Assembly (NCBI RefSeq): GCF_000372465.1
Contig: NZ_AQUZ01000004.1
Location: 125,202-189,201, forward strand
Length of the DNA: 64,000 bases
From: Kribbella catacumbae DSM 19601
GTDB taxonomy: Bacteria > Actinomycetota > Actinomycetes > Propionibacteriales > Kribbellaceae
Reading direction: 5' to 3'
Shown piece after piece: positions 56,106-64,000 of this stretch. The notes under the pieces are model-generated. The model saw nothing but the letters and a program-made list of their open reading frames with translations, did no database searches and was not told the origin of the DNA. A program made the position numbers and the translations under genes. Numbering within the stretch: position 1 is the stretch's first letter; the number at the start of each line of letters is the position of its first letter.

Positions 56106-56990
56106 GTGAGGGCAACAGCGGTGGCATGGGTCGTGATGATTGCTTCGTTCACGACCTATCTGCGGGCGGCAGACCGTTCCGCGCAGACCATCCGACTACG
56201 CACGTACTGGATCAACAGACTCGGTCTCGAATGCGGCCGCGGTGATCCGCTCAAGGTAACGATGGACGACCTGGTCAGCTGGCTGGCAAACGACAGTTGG
56301 TCGTCGGAGACGAAGAAGTCGGCGCGTGCGAGCGTCGTCGTGTTCTACCGGTGGGCTGTCGTGTCCGGCCGTATGGCGGTGACGGACAACCCGGCGGTAG
56401 ATCTGCCGAGTATCACGCCGAGCCCGCCGGTTCCCCGGCCGACACCTGACCAGGTGCTCCAGGCGGCACTGGCCGACGCGAACCACCGCGACAGGCTGTT
56501 GTTGATGCTCGCCGGGTACGGCGGTCTGCGGCGCGGCGAGATCGCCCGCGTGCATCTGGACGACTTCTTGTGGACCGACATGGAGCTCCTTGTCCACGGG
56601 AAAGGCCGGCGGGAGCGGCTGGTGCCGATCCATCCGGATCTGGCGGCCGCGGTGCTGGCTGAGATCGACCGGCGTACGGCCGGCGGTCACGGCACGGGGT
56701 TCCGGTACTTCAAGGGTTGCCGGCCGGACGGGTACCTGTTCCCGGGAAAGCACGGTCATCTGACCCCGGACACGGTGGGTCGGCTCCTTGAGCAGCTGCT
56801 GGCGGGGCCGTGGACGGGTCACACGTTGCGGCACCGGTTCGCGACGGTCGGGTACTCGGTGGACCGTGACCTGAGAGCGATGCAGGAATTGTTGGGGCAT
56901 TCAAAACCTGAGACGACGGCTCGCTATGTGCGGACGCCACCGAAAGCGAAGCGGGCCGCGGTACTAGCCGCCGGCCTCAATGCAGCCTAA
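56106..56990 (+). CDS. int: Tyrosine integrase of prophage 2
   Basis: About 294 residues from a GTG at 56106 (AAGGGGGG upstream); ATG 56055 or 56136 are alternatives. The reading frame extends through the tRNA fragment, but that part is not protein. N-terminal SAM-like domain: SAQTIRLRTYWINRLGLECG. Catalytic residues: Arg in GGLRRGEIARV, HTLRHRF (His-x-x-Arg), His in LLGHSKPETT and Tyr in ARYVRT. It is not closely related to the integrase of prophage 1, in line with the different att site. Confidence 0.9.
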   Translation: MRATAVAWVVMIASFTTYLRAADRSAQTIRLRTYWINRLGLECGRGDPLKVTMDDLVSWLANDSWSSETKKSARASVVVFYRWAVVSGRMAVTDNPAVDLPSITPSPPVPRPTPDQVLQAALADANHRDRLLLMLAGYGGLRRGEIARVHLDDFLWTDMELLVHGKGRRERLVPIHPDLAAAVLAEIDRRTAGGHGTGFRYFKGCRPDGYLFPGKHGHLTPDTVGRLLEQLLAGPWTGHTLRHRFATVGYSVDRDLRAMQELLGHSKPETTARYVRTPPKAKRAAVLAAGLNAA

Positions 56991-57001
56991 ATACATTAGG
57001 C

Positions 57002-57036
57002 GGCCCCGGACCGGTGCTGTAACACCGGCCGGGGCC
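57002..57036 (+). terminator. Hairpin after the prophage 2 integrase
   Basis: GGCCCCGG-A-CCGGTG pairs with CACCGG-CCGGGGCC (14 bp with one bulged A, 6-nt loop), starting 12 bp after the integrase stop. Confidence 0.7.
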
Positions 57037-57061
57037 TCGAACGGACACCGGAGGTCCGGAC

Positions 57062-57304
57062 GTGAACGACACCCTATCCATCCCGGACCCGGCAACGCAG
57101 CTCGCCGAGGTCCGGTCGATCATCGAAGGCCGCACGTTCATGCATTCGTGCGAGTCCACGCTGCTCGCGATCCGGCTGGTGATCTTCCCGGCGCCGGCCG
57201 AGATCGTGCCGCCCAAGCTCTCGCCCCGTGGCTGGCCCGAGCTGTACGCTGCCGACCCTCCGGGGGACGCATGGGAACGCCACGACGATCCCGAACACGA
57301 CTAG
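57062..57304 (+). CDS. Small phage protein, unknown
   Basis: 80 residues from a GTG. PATQLAEVRSIIEGRTFMHS is helical, RLVIFPAPAEIVPPKLSPRG is Pro-rich, and the end is acidic. No family. First gene after the integrase terminator. Confidence 0.5.
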   Translation: MNDTLSIPDPATQLAEVRSIIEGRTFMHSCESTLLAIRLVIFPAPAEIVPPKLSPRGWPELYAADPPGDAWERHDDPEHD

Positions 57305-57319
57305 GGGAGGAAACCCGAC

Positions 57320-57787
57320 ATGTCGCAATACGAAGAGATCCCGACCAACACACCCGCCACCGTCCGGGCCGGGATGGTTCCGGTCGCCGACGGGCTACAG
57401 ATGAAGCGCCGGAACCCGGCCGCCGCCTGGATCGGGCTGCCGCTGATCACGCTCGGCATCTACCACCTGGTCTGGTACTACAAGATCCACGAGGAACTCG
57501 CGATGTTCGACCGTCGCCGGGTGGTCCCGGTCGCCGGCCCGATGCTGGTCCTGCTCCTGCTCGGGTGGACGGTGATCGCGCCGCTGGTGTCGTACTTCGG
57601 TGCGGGGAAGCGGATCCAGGCCGCGCAGAAGGCCGCGGGTCTGCCGGCGAGCTGCAGCCCGGGCGTTGGTCTGCTGCTGATGCTGCTCGGCGGGGCCGGG
57701 GTCATCTACTACCAGGTGCAGCTCAACAAGGTCACGGACTCGTACAAGGACGCCGCGGTCGGCGACCAGGTCGCGCTCTACGTCTGA
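57320..57787 (+). CDS. DUF4234-like membrane protein
   Basis: 155 residues. MKRRNPAAAWIGLPLITLGI and YHLVWYYKIHEELAMFDRRR are typical of the DUF4234 family, with two further membrane segments (GPMLVLLLLGWTVIAPLVSY; GVGLLLMLLGGAGVIYY). AGGGGAGGAAA precedes the ATG. The family is common in actinobacteria and their phages; its function is unknown. As a lysogeny-side gene on the plus strand it may be expressed in the prophage state. Confidence 0.7.
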   Translation: MSQYEEIPTNTPATVRAGMVPVADGLQMKRRNPAAAWIGLPLITLGIYHLVWYYKIHEELAMFDRRRVVPVAGPMLVLLLLGWTVIAPLVSYFGAGKRIQAAQKAAGLPASCSPGVGLLLMLLGGAGVIYYQVQLNKVTDSYKDAAVGDQVALYV

Positions 57788-57806
57788 CCGGGGGGGGGCG
57801 AGTATC

Positions 57807-58094
57807 GTGCTGCGCATGGTTACCGGAGACCAGGACAACATCGGGCGTGGCGATGAGGCGCCGGCCTGGCTGGTTCGGCGCGAGGTGGTGCCGGTCGATC
57901 CGGCGAAGATGGTCGGCCCGGGCGGCATCGTGAGTCGGCAAGGCGTACGGTCGCCCGACTACGGCACCGGCACCATCGTCGGACTCACCGCGAACGGTGT
58001 GACGATCTACTGGGATCAGCCGCTGTCGGGGACGCGGTGCCATCTGCTGGAGCATGACCGGTCGTATGTCGAGCGGCTGGAGCGATTGGAGTAG
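57807..58094 (+). CDS. Small phage protein, unknown
   Basis: 95 residues (or 92 from the Met at 57816). A compact beta-rich segment, GVRSPDYGTGTIVGLTANGV then TIYWDQPLSGTRCHLLEHD, resembles an SH3/KOW-like barrel. No family assigned. It ends 58 bp before the bidirectional terminator. Confidence 0.5.
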   Translation: MLRMVTGDQDNIGRGDEAPAWLVRREVVPVDPAKMVGPGGIVSRQGVRSPDYGTGTIVGLTANGVTIYWDQPLSGTRCHLLEHDRSYVERLERLE

Positions 58095-58152
58095 CCTGCT
58101 GCCGCGGGCCGGGCTTAAGGACAACCGGTTCGTGTGCATTTGGGAGCATGAC

Positions 58153-58185
58153 GAAGCCCCCCGGACTGGAACCCCGGGGGGCTTC
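58153..58185. terminator. Bidirectional hairpin ending the prophage 2 late operon
   Basis: A perfect 12-bp inverted repeat (GAAGCCCCCCGG / CCGGGGGGCTTC) with a 9-nt loop between convergent genes. Same place as the hairpin at 22795 in prophage 1, but a different sequence. Confidence 0.8.
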
Positions 58186-58201
58186 TGCTTTGTGCGAAGG
58201 C

Positions 58202-58906
58202 TTATGACGGTTGCCGGGGCGTGACGGACTCTTCGATCCGGACGAGGGCAGCGTCGGTCCGCTGCATGAACTCGCCCGCGGTCCCGCCCTCGCCCCACAA
58301 CCTTCGGTGGTACTCCTCCAGCTCGGCCTGGACCATGGCCCGGATCTGGGTTTCGGTGTACTGCATGTCGTCCTCCTGTGCGGTGCCGGGCGTGAATGCC
58401 CCGGACTTGATGAGTGCCCGGACCAGGTCGCCGGGGCAGTCGGTGCCGTCCGGCCTGACCTTGGAGTGCGGCGCGATCAGGTCGCAGTTCGGGTAGATGG
58501 CCTGGAAGTCGCGGATCACTTCCCGGGTGGTCGCGATCATCGCCGGGGACGGGTGTTCACCGGAACCGACCACCAGCAGGACAGCGCCGAACCTCTGGTT
58601 GACGTCGGTGTTGCCGTTGGCCCCTGACTGGGTTCGGAGCCCGCGCAGTGTCCAGGCCCGGCCGGCCTGGTCGACAGCGACCTGATAGGCGATGTCCGAC
58701 CAGCCGCGGCCGTTCGGCTTCGGGTCCATGTGGTAGTTCTGCCAGCCGCGCAGAGCGGACGCGACCTCCGACAGGGAGCCGAGGCGCCGGCGGCCCATGC
58801 CGGGCCAGTGGACCGCGACCCCTTCGACCCGGGCCACAGTCAGCGACCCGGGCCCGTCCTCAGCGACCCGGGCACCCCACGCTGTGCGGGGCAGGTAGTC
58901 AACCAC
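58202..58906 (-). CDS. Endolysin, PGRP/amidase-2 type
   Basis: 234 residues. VEGVAVHWPGMGRRRLGSLS, GWSDIAYQVAVDQAGRAWTL and APHSKVRPDGTDCPGDLVRA give the two His and the Cys of the zinc site in N-acetylmuramoyl-L-alanine amidases. The last 55 residues (DDMQYTETQIRAMVQAELEE) match the end of the prophage 1 endolysin, which has an M15 peptidase instead. It cuts between MurNAc and the stem peptide. No signal peptide. Confidence 0.85.
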   Translation of the reverse strand: MVDYLPRTAWGARVAEDGPGSLTVARVEGVAVHWPGMGRRRLGSLSEVASALRGWQNYHMDPKPNGRGWSDIAYQVAVDQAGRAWTLRGLRTQSGANGNTDVNQRFGAVLLVVGSGEHPSPAMIATTREVIRDFQAIYPNCDLIAPHSKVRPDGTDCPGDLVRALIKSGAFTPGTAQEDDMQYTETQIRAMVQAELEEYHRRLWGEGGTAGEFMQRTDAALVRIEESVTPRQPS

Positions 58907-59129
58907 GGTGTACCGCCTCCTCCAGTTTCGTCAGCCGGTCCTCAACCAACTGCATCCGTTTCGGCATGGCCGGCACCTCAGCCCGGCCGGGCCGGGCGGG
59001 CTCGCCGTTCCAGTCCTCCAGGAACGCGTCAACCCGCTTCCACGCCCGGTAGATGCCGCGGGCAACCAGCGTGACCGGGATGAGCGCGGCGCATACCGCG
59101 CCGATCGTCACCACCCACTCGGCGCCCAT
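58899..59129 (-). CDS. Small membrane protein, candidate holin (DUF2746-like)
   Basis: 76 residues, identical to the protein at 23370-23600 except at residue 2-3 (MGAEW against MGIEW). One N-terminal membrane helix, C-terminal coiled coil. The near identity, next to endolysins with different catalytic domains, places the breakpoint of the exchange at this gene's 3' end. Confidence 0.6.
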   Translation of the reverse strand: MGAEWVVTIGAVCAALIPVTLVARGIYRAWKRVDAFLEDWNGEPARPGRAEVPAMPKRMQLVEDRLTKLEEAVHRG

Positions 59130-59806
59130 CAGAACACCGTGAGGATGAGGATGACGCCGGGTGCGCCGGCGCCTCCGGTCTGGTTCGTGGTCGTGCCGTA
59201 GGCGCCGCCGCCACCTCCGCCGTAGGGCTGCCCGGCGAGCCCTGTACCGGCCGCTGTGAGGCTCCTAGCGCCTCCGCCCATGCCTCCGGCTGCCGCGCCG
59301 CCAACGGCTGTCAGGACCGGCTGTCCGGCCAGCACACGCCCTTTCCCGCCGGCAGCACCGGTGATGTTGAGGGTGCCGCCGACCCCGAGCCCACCGAGGC
59401 CACCGTTCGCGACACCGTTCCCGGTAGTCGACGTCATCTGGTTCCCGCCGGTGCCGCCGCTCGCGGAGATCGCAGGACCCGAGGCCGGGTCGAACGACGA
59501 CGTACCGCCCGAGTTCCCTGTCCCGGCAGAGACGCCGGTGCCGCCGGCGCCGATCACGCAGGGGACTGTGGCGTCCAGCTCGGACGCAAGGTAGAACCGC
59601 TCCGCTTCGCCGCCGCCGGCACCGTACCCGCCCTCGGACTGCCCAGACCCGGCACCCGTGCAACCGCCGCCGGCACCGCCGGCGCCGACGACACGCACCC
59701 ACGCGCCCCGCAGCCCTGCCGGACGGGTCCAGTCACCGGTAGCGGTGATGACCTGCAGGTTCGGGTCTCCGGGTGCGATGATCCGGTCTCCAGCTAGCTG
59801 GCCCAT
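59129..59806 (-). CDS. Glycine-rich tail-tip/fibre protein
   Basis: 225 residues, same length as the protein at 23600. The two differ mainly inside the glycine-rich part (e.g. GAGGGEAERF against GAGAGVSERF; SAGTGNSGGTSSF against SGAAGNSGGTSSF). The first 35 and last 30 residues are nearly the same. This is compatible with diversifying receptor contacts on a fixed scaffold. Start 10 bp from the minor tail stop. Confidence 0.65.
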   Translation of the reverse strand: MGQLAGDRIIAPGDPNLQVITATGDWTRPAGLRGAWVRVVGAGGAGGGCTGAGSGQSEGGYGAGGGEAERFYLASELDATVPCVIGAGGTGVSAGTGNSGGTSSFDPASGPAISASGGTGGNQMTSTTGNGVANGGLGGLGVGGTLNITGAAGGKGRVLAGQPVLTAVGGAAAGGMGGGARSLTAAGTGLAGQPYGGGGGGAYGTTTNQTGGAGAPGVILILTVF

Positions 59807-59816
59807 GAGGCTCCTT

Positions 59817-62549
59817 TCACAGTGCGTACCGGGGTGTGGGGTACAGGCGGACGTCGGCGTTGGCGTCGTGCGCCTTGGAGACGCCGTTGACTGCGCGGGT
59901 CACCGTGAACGTCTGCGGCGACGTCGCACCGGTGATGGCCGTGACCGTGATCCGCTCCCCGCCGATGACGATGTCGAACGGGAACGAGTCCGCGTCGAGC
60001 GTCCACACGGTCCGCACCGACGACACCGACAGCGACGTCGCCGAGCTGGTCACCCCGGACACCAGCGCACTGCTGTTGGTGTCGTACCGGGCGGTGCCGA
60101 CAGTCTCGCTCGTGGCGTACACGGCAGGCTGGTACAGGTCGGCCGGCACCAGTTGCGCGGTCCACGTGTGCACGACCGGATCGATCGTCTCGTCGTAGCC
60201 GACGATGATCAGGTCGAGATCGTCATAGATCCCGAGCACGTCCAGGTTGGTGATCCGGATCAGGTCGCCGACGTCGCACGCCAGGACCTGCGTCTTGAGC
60301 GCCGCGGCCGCGGGTGCGGCGAGGTTCACGGTCAGGGTGGGGAAGCGGAGCTTGTCGAGCGTGCCGAGGTTCAGGAACCAGCCGGCGTAGACCGGCAGCT
60401 GCGCGTCGGTCTCGCAGTTCACGGAGATCTCGTCGGAGTACGGGCCGACACCGTTCGGCGGCGCGAGGGTCGAGAGTGACCCGCTGGTCTGGGTGAGGCG
60501 GAAAGAGTCGCCGTTGCGGCGGGACACGGTGACGTCGTTGCGGATCGCCGCGTCGTCGTCGACCGGTTCGAACGGCGGCGCGACCGTCTTCAGCGAGTAG
60601 TCGAGCGTGAGCTTCGGTGTCTGGTTGTACAGCGACGCCCGGGTCCGGTACATCAGCTCCAGGGCGTCGCGGGATTCGGTGAGGACGCCGAGGTCGGTGG
60701 CTTCGGCGTCGCGGATCTGCGCGAGGACCGGTTCGGCGAACTGCACTCCCATCTTGGAGGTGTCCGCGACGGTGCCGACGATCTTGAGCGGGATCCCGGC
60801 GAGCCCGGCGACCCGGGTCATGCGGGCGCCGGCGGTCTCCCCGGTGTAGCCGTGCACGGCTGCAGAGACGTCGGCTGCAGAGGGGATGTTGGCCGGGTTG
60901 TTCTCCGACCACACCGTGACGTGCGCCAGGTTCACGTAGGTCTGATTCACGAACCGGGAGTAGTAGAAGCGGCAGGTTCCGGTGCCGAGCCACGTGTAGC
61001 CGGCCATGGTGCCGGTGTCCACGGAGACTCCGTCGATGTACAGCGTGAAGTCGGTGTCGGCGCCGTTGACGATCATCTGCAGCCGGCAGTGGTGGACCTC
61101 CTGGTCCTGCAGTGCGGCCAGTACACCGGTGGCTGAGAACCCGATCGGGCCGACGGACGGGTCGTCGAAGCTGACCTGCGCGGTCCCGTCGTCCGTGCTC
61201 GTGTTGAGGGTGACGGACCACCGGTTGTCGCGGTAGTCGGCGACCACGGCCGTCAGGACACCCATCGCCGTGGACTGCCAGACGAAGTCGAGCGCGACCC
61301 CGGACTGTTCGCCGGTGCCGACGTCGCCGCGCATGTTCGACACGTTGCCGGTCGCGTTGATCTCCAGCGCCGACCCGAGCCACGGCGCCCCGAGATCCTT
61401 GCCGTAGGTGAAGCTCGGGGTGAACTCGGGGAAGAAGCGGGTGGAGCCCTCCCAAGTCTTGCCGAGGTTGATGGAGAACTTGGTGCCCTCGGCACCGGAC
61501 AGCGGCCAATAGGACGTCAGGGCTTGCGGCTTCGACAGGATGTACTCGCGCAGCCCGATGTTGGCTGGTTCGTTGCCCTGCTGGTACCGGCGCAACGCAC
61601 CGGCCGCGGTGACCGGCACCCATGCCTCTTTGTGGGACAGGTCCCAGCGCGGCGGGAGCTCGCTGATCTCGCCCAGGAACCGGTACGACACGGCCCGCAC
61701 GGCGACAGCCATGATCCCCCAGCCCGCCGACGCCGCGGTCCAGTTGATCCCGTACGACGCCGGCGCCTGGATCCCGGCCCGCATCACGTTGACCGTCTCG
61801 GTGCCGATGTCGTGCTCACCGAGCTCCGTGAACCCCGCCGTCACGGCGATGGTCGAGCCGTCGTCCAGGTCGCTGAGCAGCGACCCGACCAGCACGGCCC
61901 GCTTGAACACGGTCAGGCCCATGCCCGGGTTGGCCGACGGGGTCGCGCCGCTGTAGGCGAACTGGTTGTTGTCGAGCTCGCAGTTGGAGCCGCCGGTGAA
62001 GCTGACCGCGGACGCCTGCCGGCCGATCACCGCGGTGGTGTCCACCACGATGGTCTGCGCACCTGGCGGGATGTTGCGGTTGAGCCAGTACATGTAGCCG
62101 ACCGCGTTCACGGCCTGCAGCGTGAACAGCCCGTTCGTCTTCAGGGCCATCGGGACCCCGCCGTAGGTGACCGACGCGATCTGGTTGGCGTTGGTGTTGT
62201 ACTGCCAGATCCAGACCGCGACGCCGGTCGGCGTGCCGGCCAGGGTGTGGGTCCAGGACAGGTCGCCGGTGCCCGAGGTGTTGCTGTAGGCGTCGAAGGC
62301 AGCATCGACCTTCTCTGCCACCCTGATCTGCGTGTTGCGGCCGATCTTCCCGAAGTACGGGCCGACCGGGTTGCGCGGCGAGAACTTGCCGTCACGGTTG
62401 TTCAACGTCAGCGAGCAGGACGAAGGGCCGGCCTGTGACGCCAGCTCACCCTTCCCGCGGGTGACCGTGATCGTGTTGGCGACGCGGACGTCGGTGGTGA
62501 CCTCGGTCCACGTGCCGTCGATCAGCATCTCGACCAGCTCGTCGCTCAT
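59817..62549 (-). CDS. Large minor tail protein
   Basis: 910 residues, same length as its prophage 1 counterpart. The N-terminal and middle parts (CSLTLNNRDGKFSPRNPVGP; INLGKTWEGSTRFFPEF) are almost identical; the C-terminal third is more diverged (IVGYDETIDPVVHTWTAQLV against VVGYSETIGPVVHEITFGLV). The LamG-like segment is conserved. The start overlaps the tape measure stop (ATGA). Confidence 0.78.
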   Translation of the reverse strand: MSDELVEMLIDGTWTEVTTDVRVANTITVTRGKGELASQAGPSSCSLTLNNRDGKFSPRNPVGPYFGKIGRNTQIRVAEKVDAAFDAYSNTSGTGDLSWTHTLAGTPTGVAVWIWQYNTNANQIASVTYGGVPMALKTNGLFTLQAVNAVGYMYWLNRNIPPGAQTIVVDTTAVIGRQASAVSFTGGSNCELDNNQFAYSGATPSANPGMGLTVFKRAVLVGSLLSDLDDGSTIAVTAGFTELGEHDIGTETVNVMRAGIQAPASYGINWTAASAGWGIMAVAVRAVSYRFLGEISELPPRWDLSHKEAWVPVTAAGALRRYQQGNEPANIGLREYILSKPQALTSYWPLSGAEGTKFSINLGKTWEGSTRFFPEFTPSFTYGKDLGAPWLGSALEINATGNVSNMRGDVGTGEQSGVALDFVWQSTAMGVLTAVVADYRDNRWSVTLNTSTDDGTAQVSFDDPSVGPIGFSATGVLAALQDQEVHHCRLQMIVNGADTDFTLYIDGVSVDTGTMAGYTWLGTGTCRFYYSRFVNQTYVNLAHVTVWSENNPANIPSAADVSAAVHGYTGETAGARMTRVAGLAGIPLKIVGTVADTSKMGVQFAEPVLAQIRDAEATDLGVLTESRDALELMYRTRASLYNQTPKLTLDYSLKTVAPPFEPVDDDAAIRNDVTVSRRNGDSFRLTQTSGSLSTLAPPNGVGPYSDEISVNCETDAQLPVYAGWFLNLGTLDKLRFPTLTVNLAAPAAAALKTQVLACDVGDLIRITNLDVLGIYDDLDLIIVGYDETIDPVVHTWTAQLVPADLYQPAVYATSETVGTARYDTNSSALVSGVTSSATSLSVSSVRTVWTLDADSFPFDIVIGGERITVTAITGATSPQTFTVTRAVNGVSKAHDANADVRLYPTPRYAL

Positions 62550-63616
62550 CGGCCCAGCGCCACCTGGACGTTGCCGCCGAACTCGTCCTTGATCGCCTTT
62601 CGCATGATCTCCACCAGCGCCCGGCTAGCCGCGGTTCCGTCCGCCTTCAACACGATCGTTACGCCGCTGCCGGAGTTGGACCCGGCGGTGATCCGCTCGC
62701 CGGCCTTGACCATCGCCAGCGTCTCCGAGCCCATGCCGCCAGGGACGATGCCGCCGGAGTGGAAGCGGGGGATGGTGAACGAGAACCCGGGAATCGAACC
62801 GGGCCCGGGCGGATCGAACCCGGGGAAGCTGAAGCCGCGGCCGCCGATCGTGTTGTTCCAGGCGGCACGGATTCCGTCGAAGGCGGCGCGGAACGGCGCG
62901 GTGATCGTGCCGGCGACCCCGCGCATGAATCCGGCGATCGCTCCTGGCACGGCCTTGATCGCGCCCAGGATCGAGTCACGGTGTTTCCAGATCGGCTTCA
63001 CCATCAGGGAGAACGGCGCGGTCAGGACCGCGAACAGCGTCTGCCAGTTGGTCTTGATCCAGTTGAAGATGCCGACCGCTACGTTCTTCACGGCGTTGAA
63101 GGCACCGTTGACGATGTTGCGGAAGGTCTCGCTCTTCTTGTAGGCCACCACGAGCCCGGTCCCGAGCAGAACCAGCGCTGTGACCACCAGTCCGATCGGG
63201 TTGGCTCGCATGGCGACGTTCATCGCCCGTTGTGCGATCGTCGTGGACTTGATCCACGTCACGCCGTTCTTCAGCGAGGGGATCAGGAACGACGCCAGGC
63301 CGCCCGCGAGGTCGGCCATTCCCTGGCCGGCTTGGACGAACCCTTCGAACAGGTTGCCCTTGGCGATCTCGCCGACGCCGCCCATGACGTCCTTGGTGCC
63401 GGTCAGCGTGTCGGAGAAGCCCTGCGCTTTGCCTTCCGCGCCGTCGGCTGCTTCTCCTACGGTGTCGAACGACGATGCCGACTCACCGACAGATTTCGAT
63501 GCCGCGCCGACGTCGGTGTCCATCTTGCGGGCCGAGCTGCCGACCTTGTCGAACGCGGATTCCAGCTTGGTCGAGTCACCCGCGAAGGTGAGGGTGACCT
63601 GCGGCTTGCTGGCCAT
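62546..63616 (-). CDS. Short tape measure protein
   Basis: 356 residues, five longer than in prophage 1. The extra residues fall in a Pro/Gly stretch near the C-terminus (FSFPGFDPPGPGSIPGFSF). Otherwise nearly the same, including the hydrophobic segment and GGIVPGGMGSETLAMVKAGE. The ATG overlaps the gp10-like stop (TGATG). Confidence 0.78.
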   Translation of the reverse strand: MASKPQVTLTFAGDSTKLESAFDKVGSSARKMDTDVGAASKSVGESASSFDTVGEAADGAEGKAQGFSDTLTGTKDVMGGVGEIAKGNLFEGFVQAGQGMADLAGGLASFLIPSLKNGVTWIKSTTIAQRAMNVAMRANPIGLVVTALVLLGTGLVVAYKKSETFRNIVNGAFNAVKNVAVGIFNWIKTNWQTLFAVLTAPFSLMVKPIWKHRDSILGAIKAVPGAIAGFMRGVAGTITAPFRAAFDGIRAAWNNTIGGRGFSFPGFDPPGPGSIPGFSFTIPRFHSGGIVPGGMGSETLAMVKAGERITAGSNSGSGVTIVLKADGTAASRALVEIMRKAIKDEFGGNVQVALGR

Positions 63617-64000
63617 CAGTCGACCTCGATCCCTGCTTGACGGGCCACGTCCAGCAGCGCCTGCTCGACGAGCTCGGCGTACCGGGCCTGGTTGTCGAAG
63701 TAGGCGTTGTAGATGTAGCGGCCGTGCTTGATGAACGGCCGGCTGACCGAGCGGCTCTTGCCGACGCGGCCGCCGAAGTCGAGCCACGGGTAGTACGGGA
63801 CGCGCTTCGATCCGCCGACGACCCGGGACGCGGTGGCGGTGGAGCGGGACTTCACCGAGGCTTTCGCCTTGCCTGATTTGGTCGGGATGGACCGGCGGGC
63901 GTCGTTGACGACCACGTCGGCGCAGGAGTTGAACGCCATCCGGAGCGCCTTGGGCAGGTCGGTGTCGAGCTTCTTCAGGTTGCGGGTGAACGCGGCCAGT
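63616..64000 (-). CDS. HK97 gp10-like tail component, partial
   Basis: The C-terminal ~128 residues are in the window, nearly identical to the gene at 28075-28485 (YPWLDFGGRVGKSRSVSRPF). The frame is open at the window edge, so the start is to the right of 64000. Confidence 0.8.
   Translation of the reverse strand, partial: LAAFTRNLKKLDTDLPKALRMAFNSCADVVVNDARRSIPTKSGKAKASVKSRSTATASRVVGGSKRVPYYPWLDFGGRVGKSRSVSRPFIKHGRYIYNAYFDNQARYAELVEQALLDVARQAGIEVD

Larger units (their letters stand above)
55932..64000. mobile_element. Prophage 2 (left part; continues past window)
   Basis: Begins at the tRNA-Asn fragment. It contains a tyrosine integrase and three small genes on the plus strand, then a leftward late operon from at least the gp10-like gene to the endolysin. 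Gene order and sequence from gp10 to the candidate holin parallel prophage 1. The capsid and replication genes should lie to the right of 64000. Confidence 0.9.

Noticed and set aside
1..64000. CRISPR array, insertion sequence or rRNA
   Set aside because: No regularly spaced repeats with unique spacers, no transposase motif and no rRNA-like sequence were seen on either strand.

Overview
The window is high-GC actinobacterial DNA. The gene content (type III polyketide synthase with UbiA, secreted GH27 alpha-galactosidase, bacterial lysyl oxidase, many one- and two-component regulators, frequent GTG and TTG starts) fits a soil actinomycete of the Kribbella/Nocardioidaceae type. The genus is an inference, not something read directly.

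Layout. 1-21.7 kb is chromosome: a polyketide synthase/UbiA edge, a LysR-MFS divergent pair, a truncated ArsR gene coupled to an SRPBCC gene, a lysyl oxidase-like protein divergent from an alpha-galactosidase, an SDR, a SulP-carbonic anhydrase fusion, a PAP2 phosphatase, an S41 protease, a second SDR lacking its N-terminus, an M50-like membrane protein, an aldo/keto reductase, RidA, DinB, a lipoprotein and exonuclease III. 21.69-39.14 kb is prophage 1, a compact element of about 17.4 kb with tyrosine integrase, RepA-like helicase, an HNH-terminase fusion, HK97-type portal/protease/capsid, short-tail genes and lysis genes. It sits in the 5' end of the exonuclease III gene. 39.2-55.4 kb is chromosome again: an AlkZ-like protein, VOC protein, PI-PLC-like protein, MFS/FadR pair, ArsR-SRPBCC fusion with RibD-like reductase, LuxR/hydrolase pair, MerR-MerB, a flavin/PNPOx protein, and a two-component system followed by two secreted hydrolases. 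55.37-55.44 kb is tRNA-Met. From 55.93 kb to the window end lies prophage 2, integrated at a tRNA-Asn. It carries another integrase, but its lysis and tail genes are close homologues of those of prophage 1.

How parts work together. In both prophages the leftward late operon runs from capsid to tail to lysis with stop/start overlaps at most junctions, and each ends at a strong hairpin next to small rightward genes. Removing prophage 1 on paper restores an exonuclease III gene starting GTG CGA GTA GCT ACC TGG, only about 68 bp from the divergent AlkZ-like gene. The phage therefore split a putative base-excision-repair pair and supplied a new start codon. The most noteworthy observations are this att reconstruction, the HNH-terminase fusion, a likely +1 programmed frameshift at UUU-C in the tail chaperone gene, an array of AGTCTCATGAGACT palindromes beside the RepA-like gene, and an endolysin catalytic-domain swap between the two prophages.
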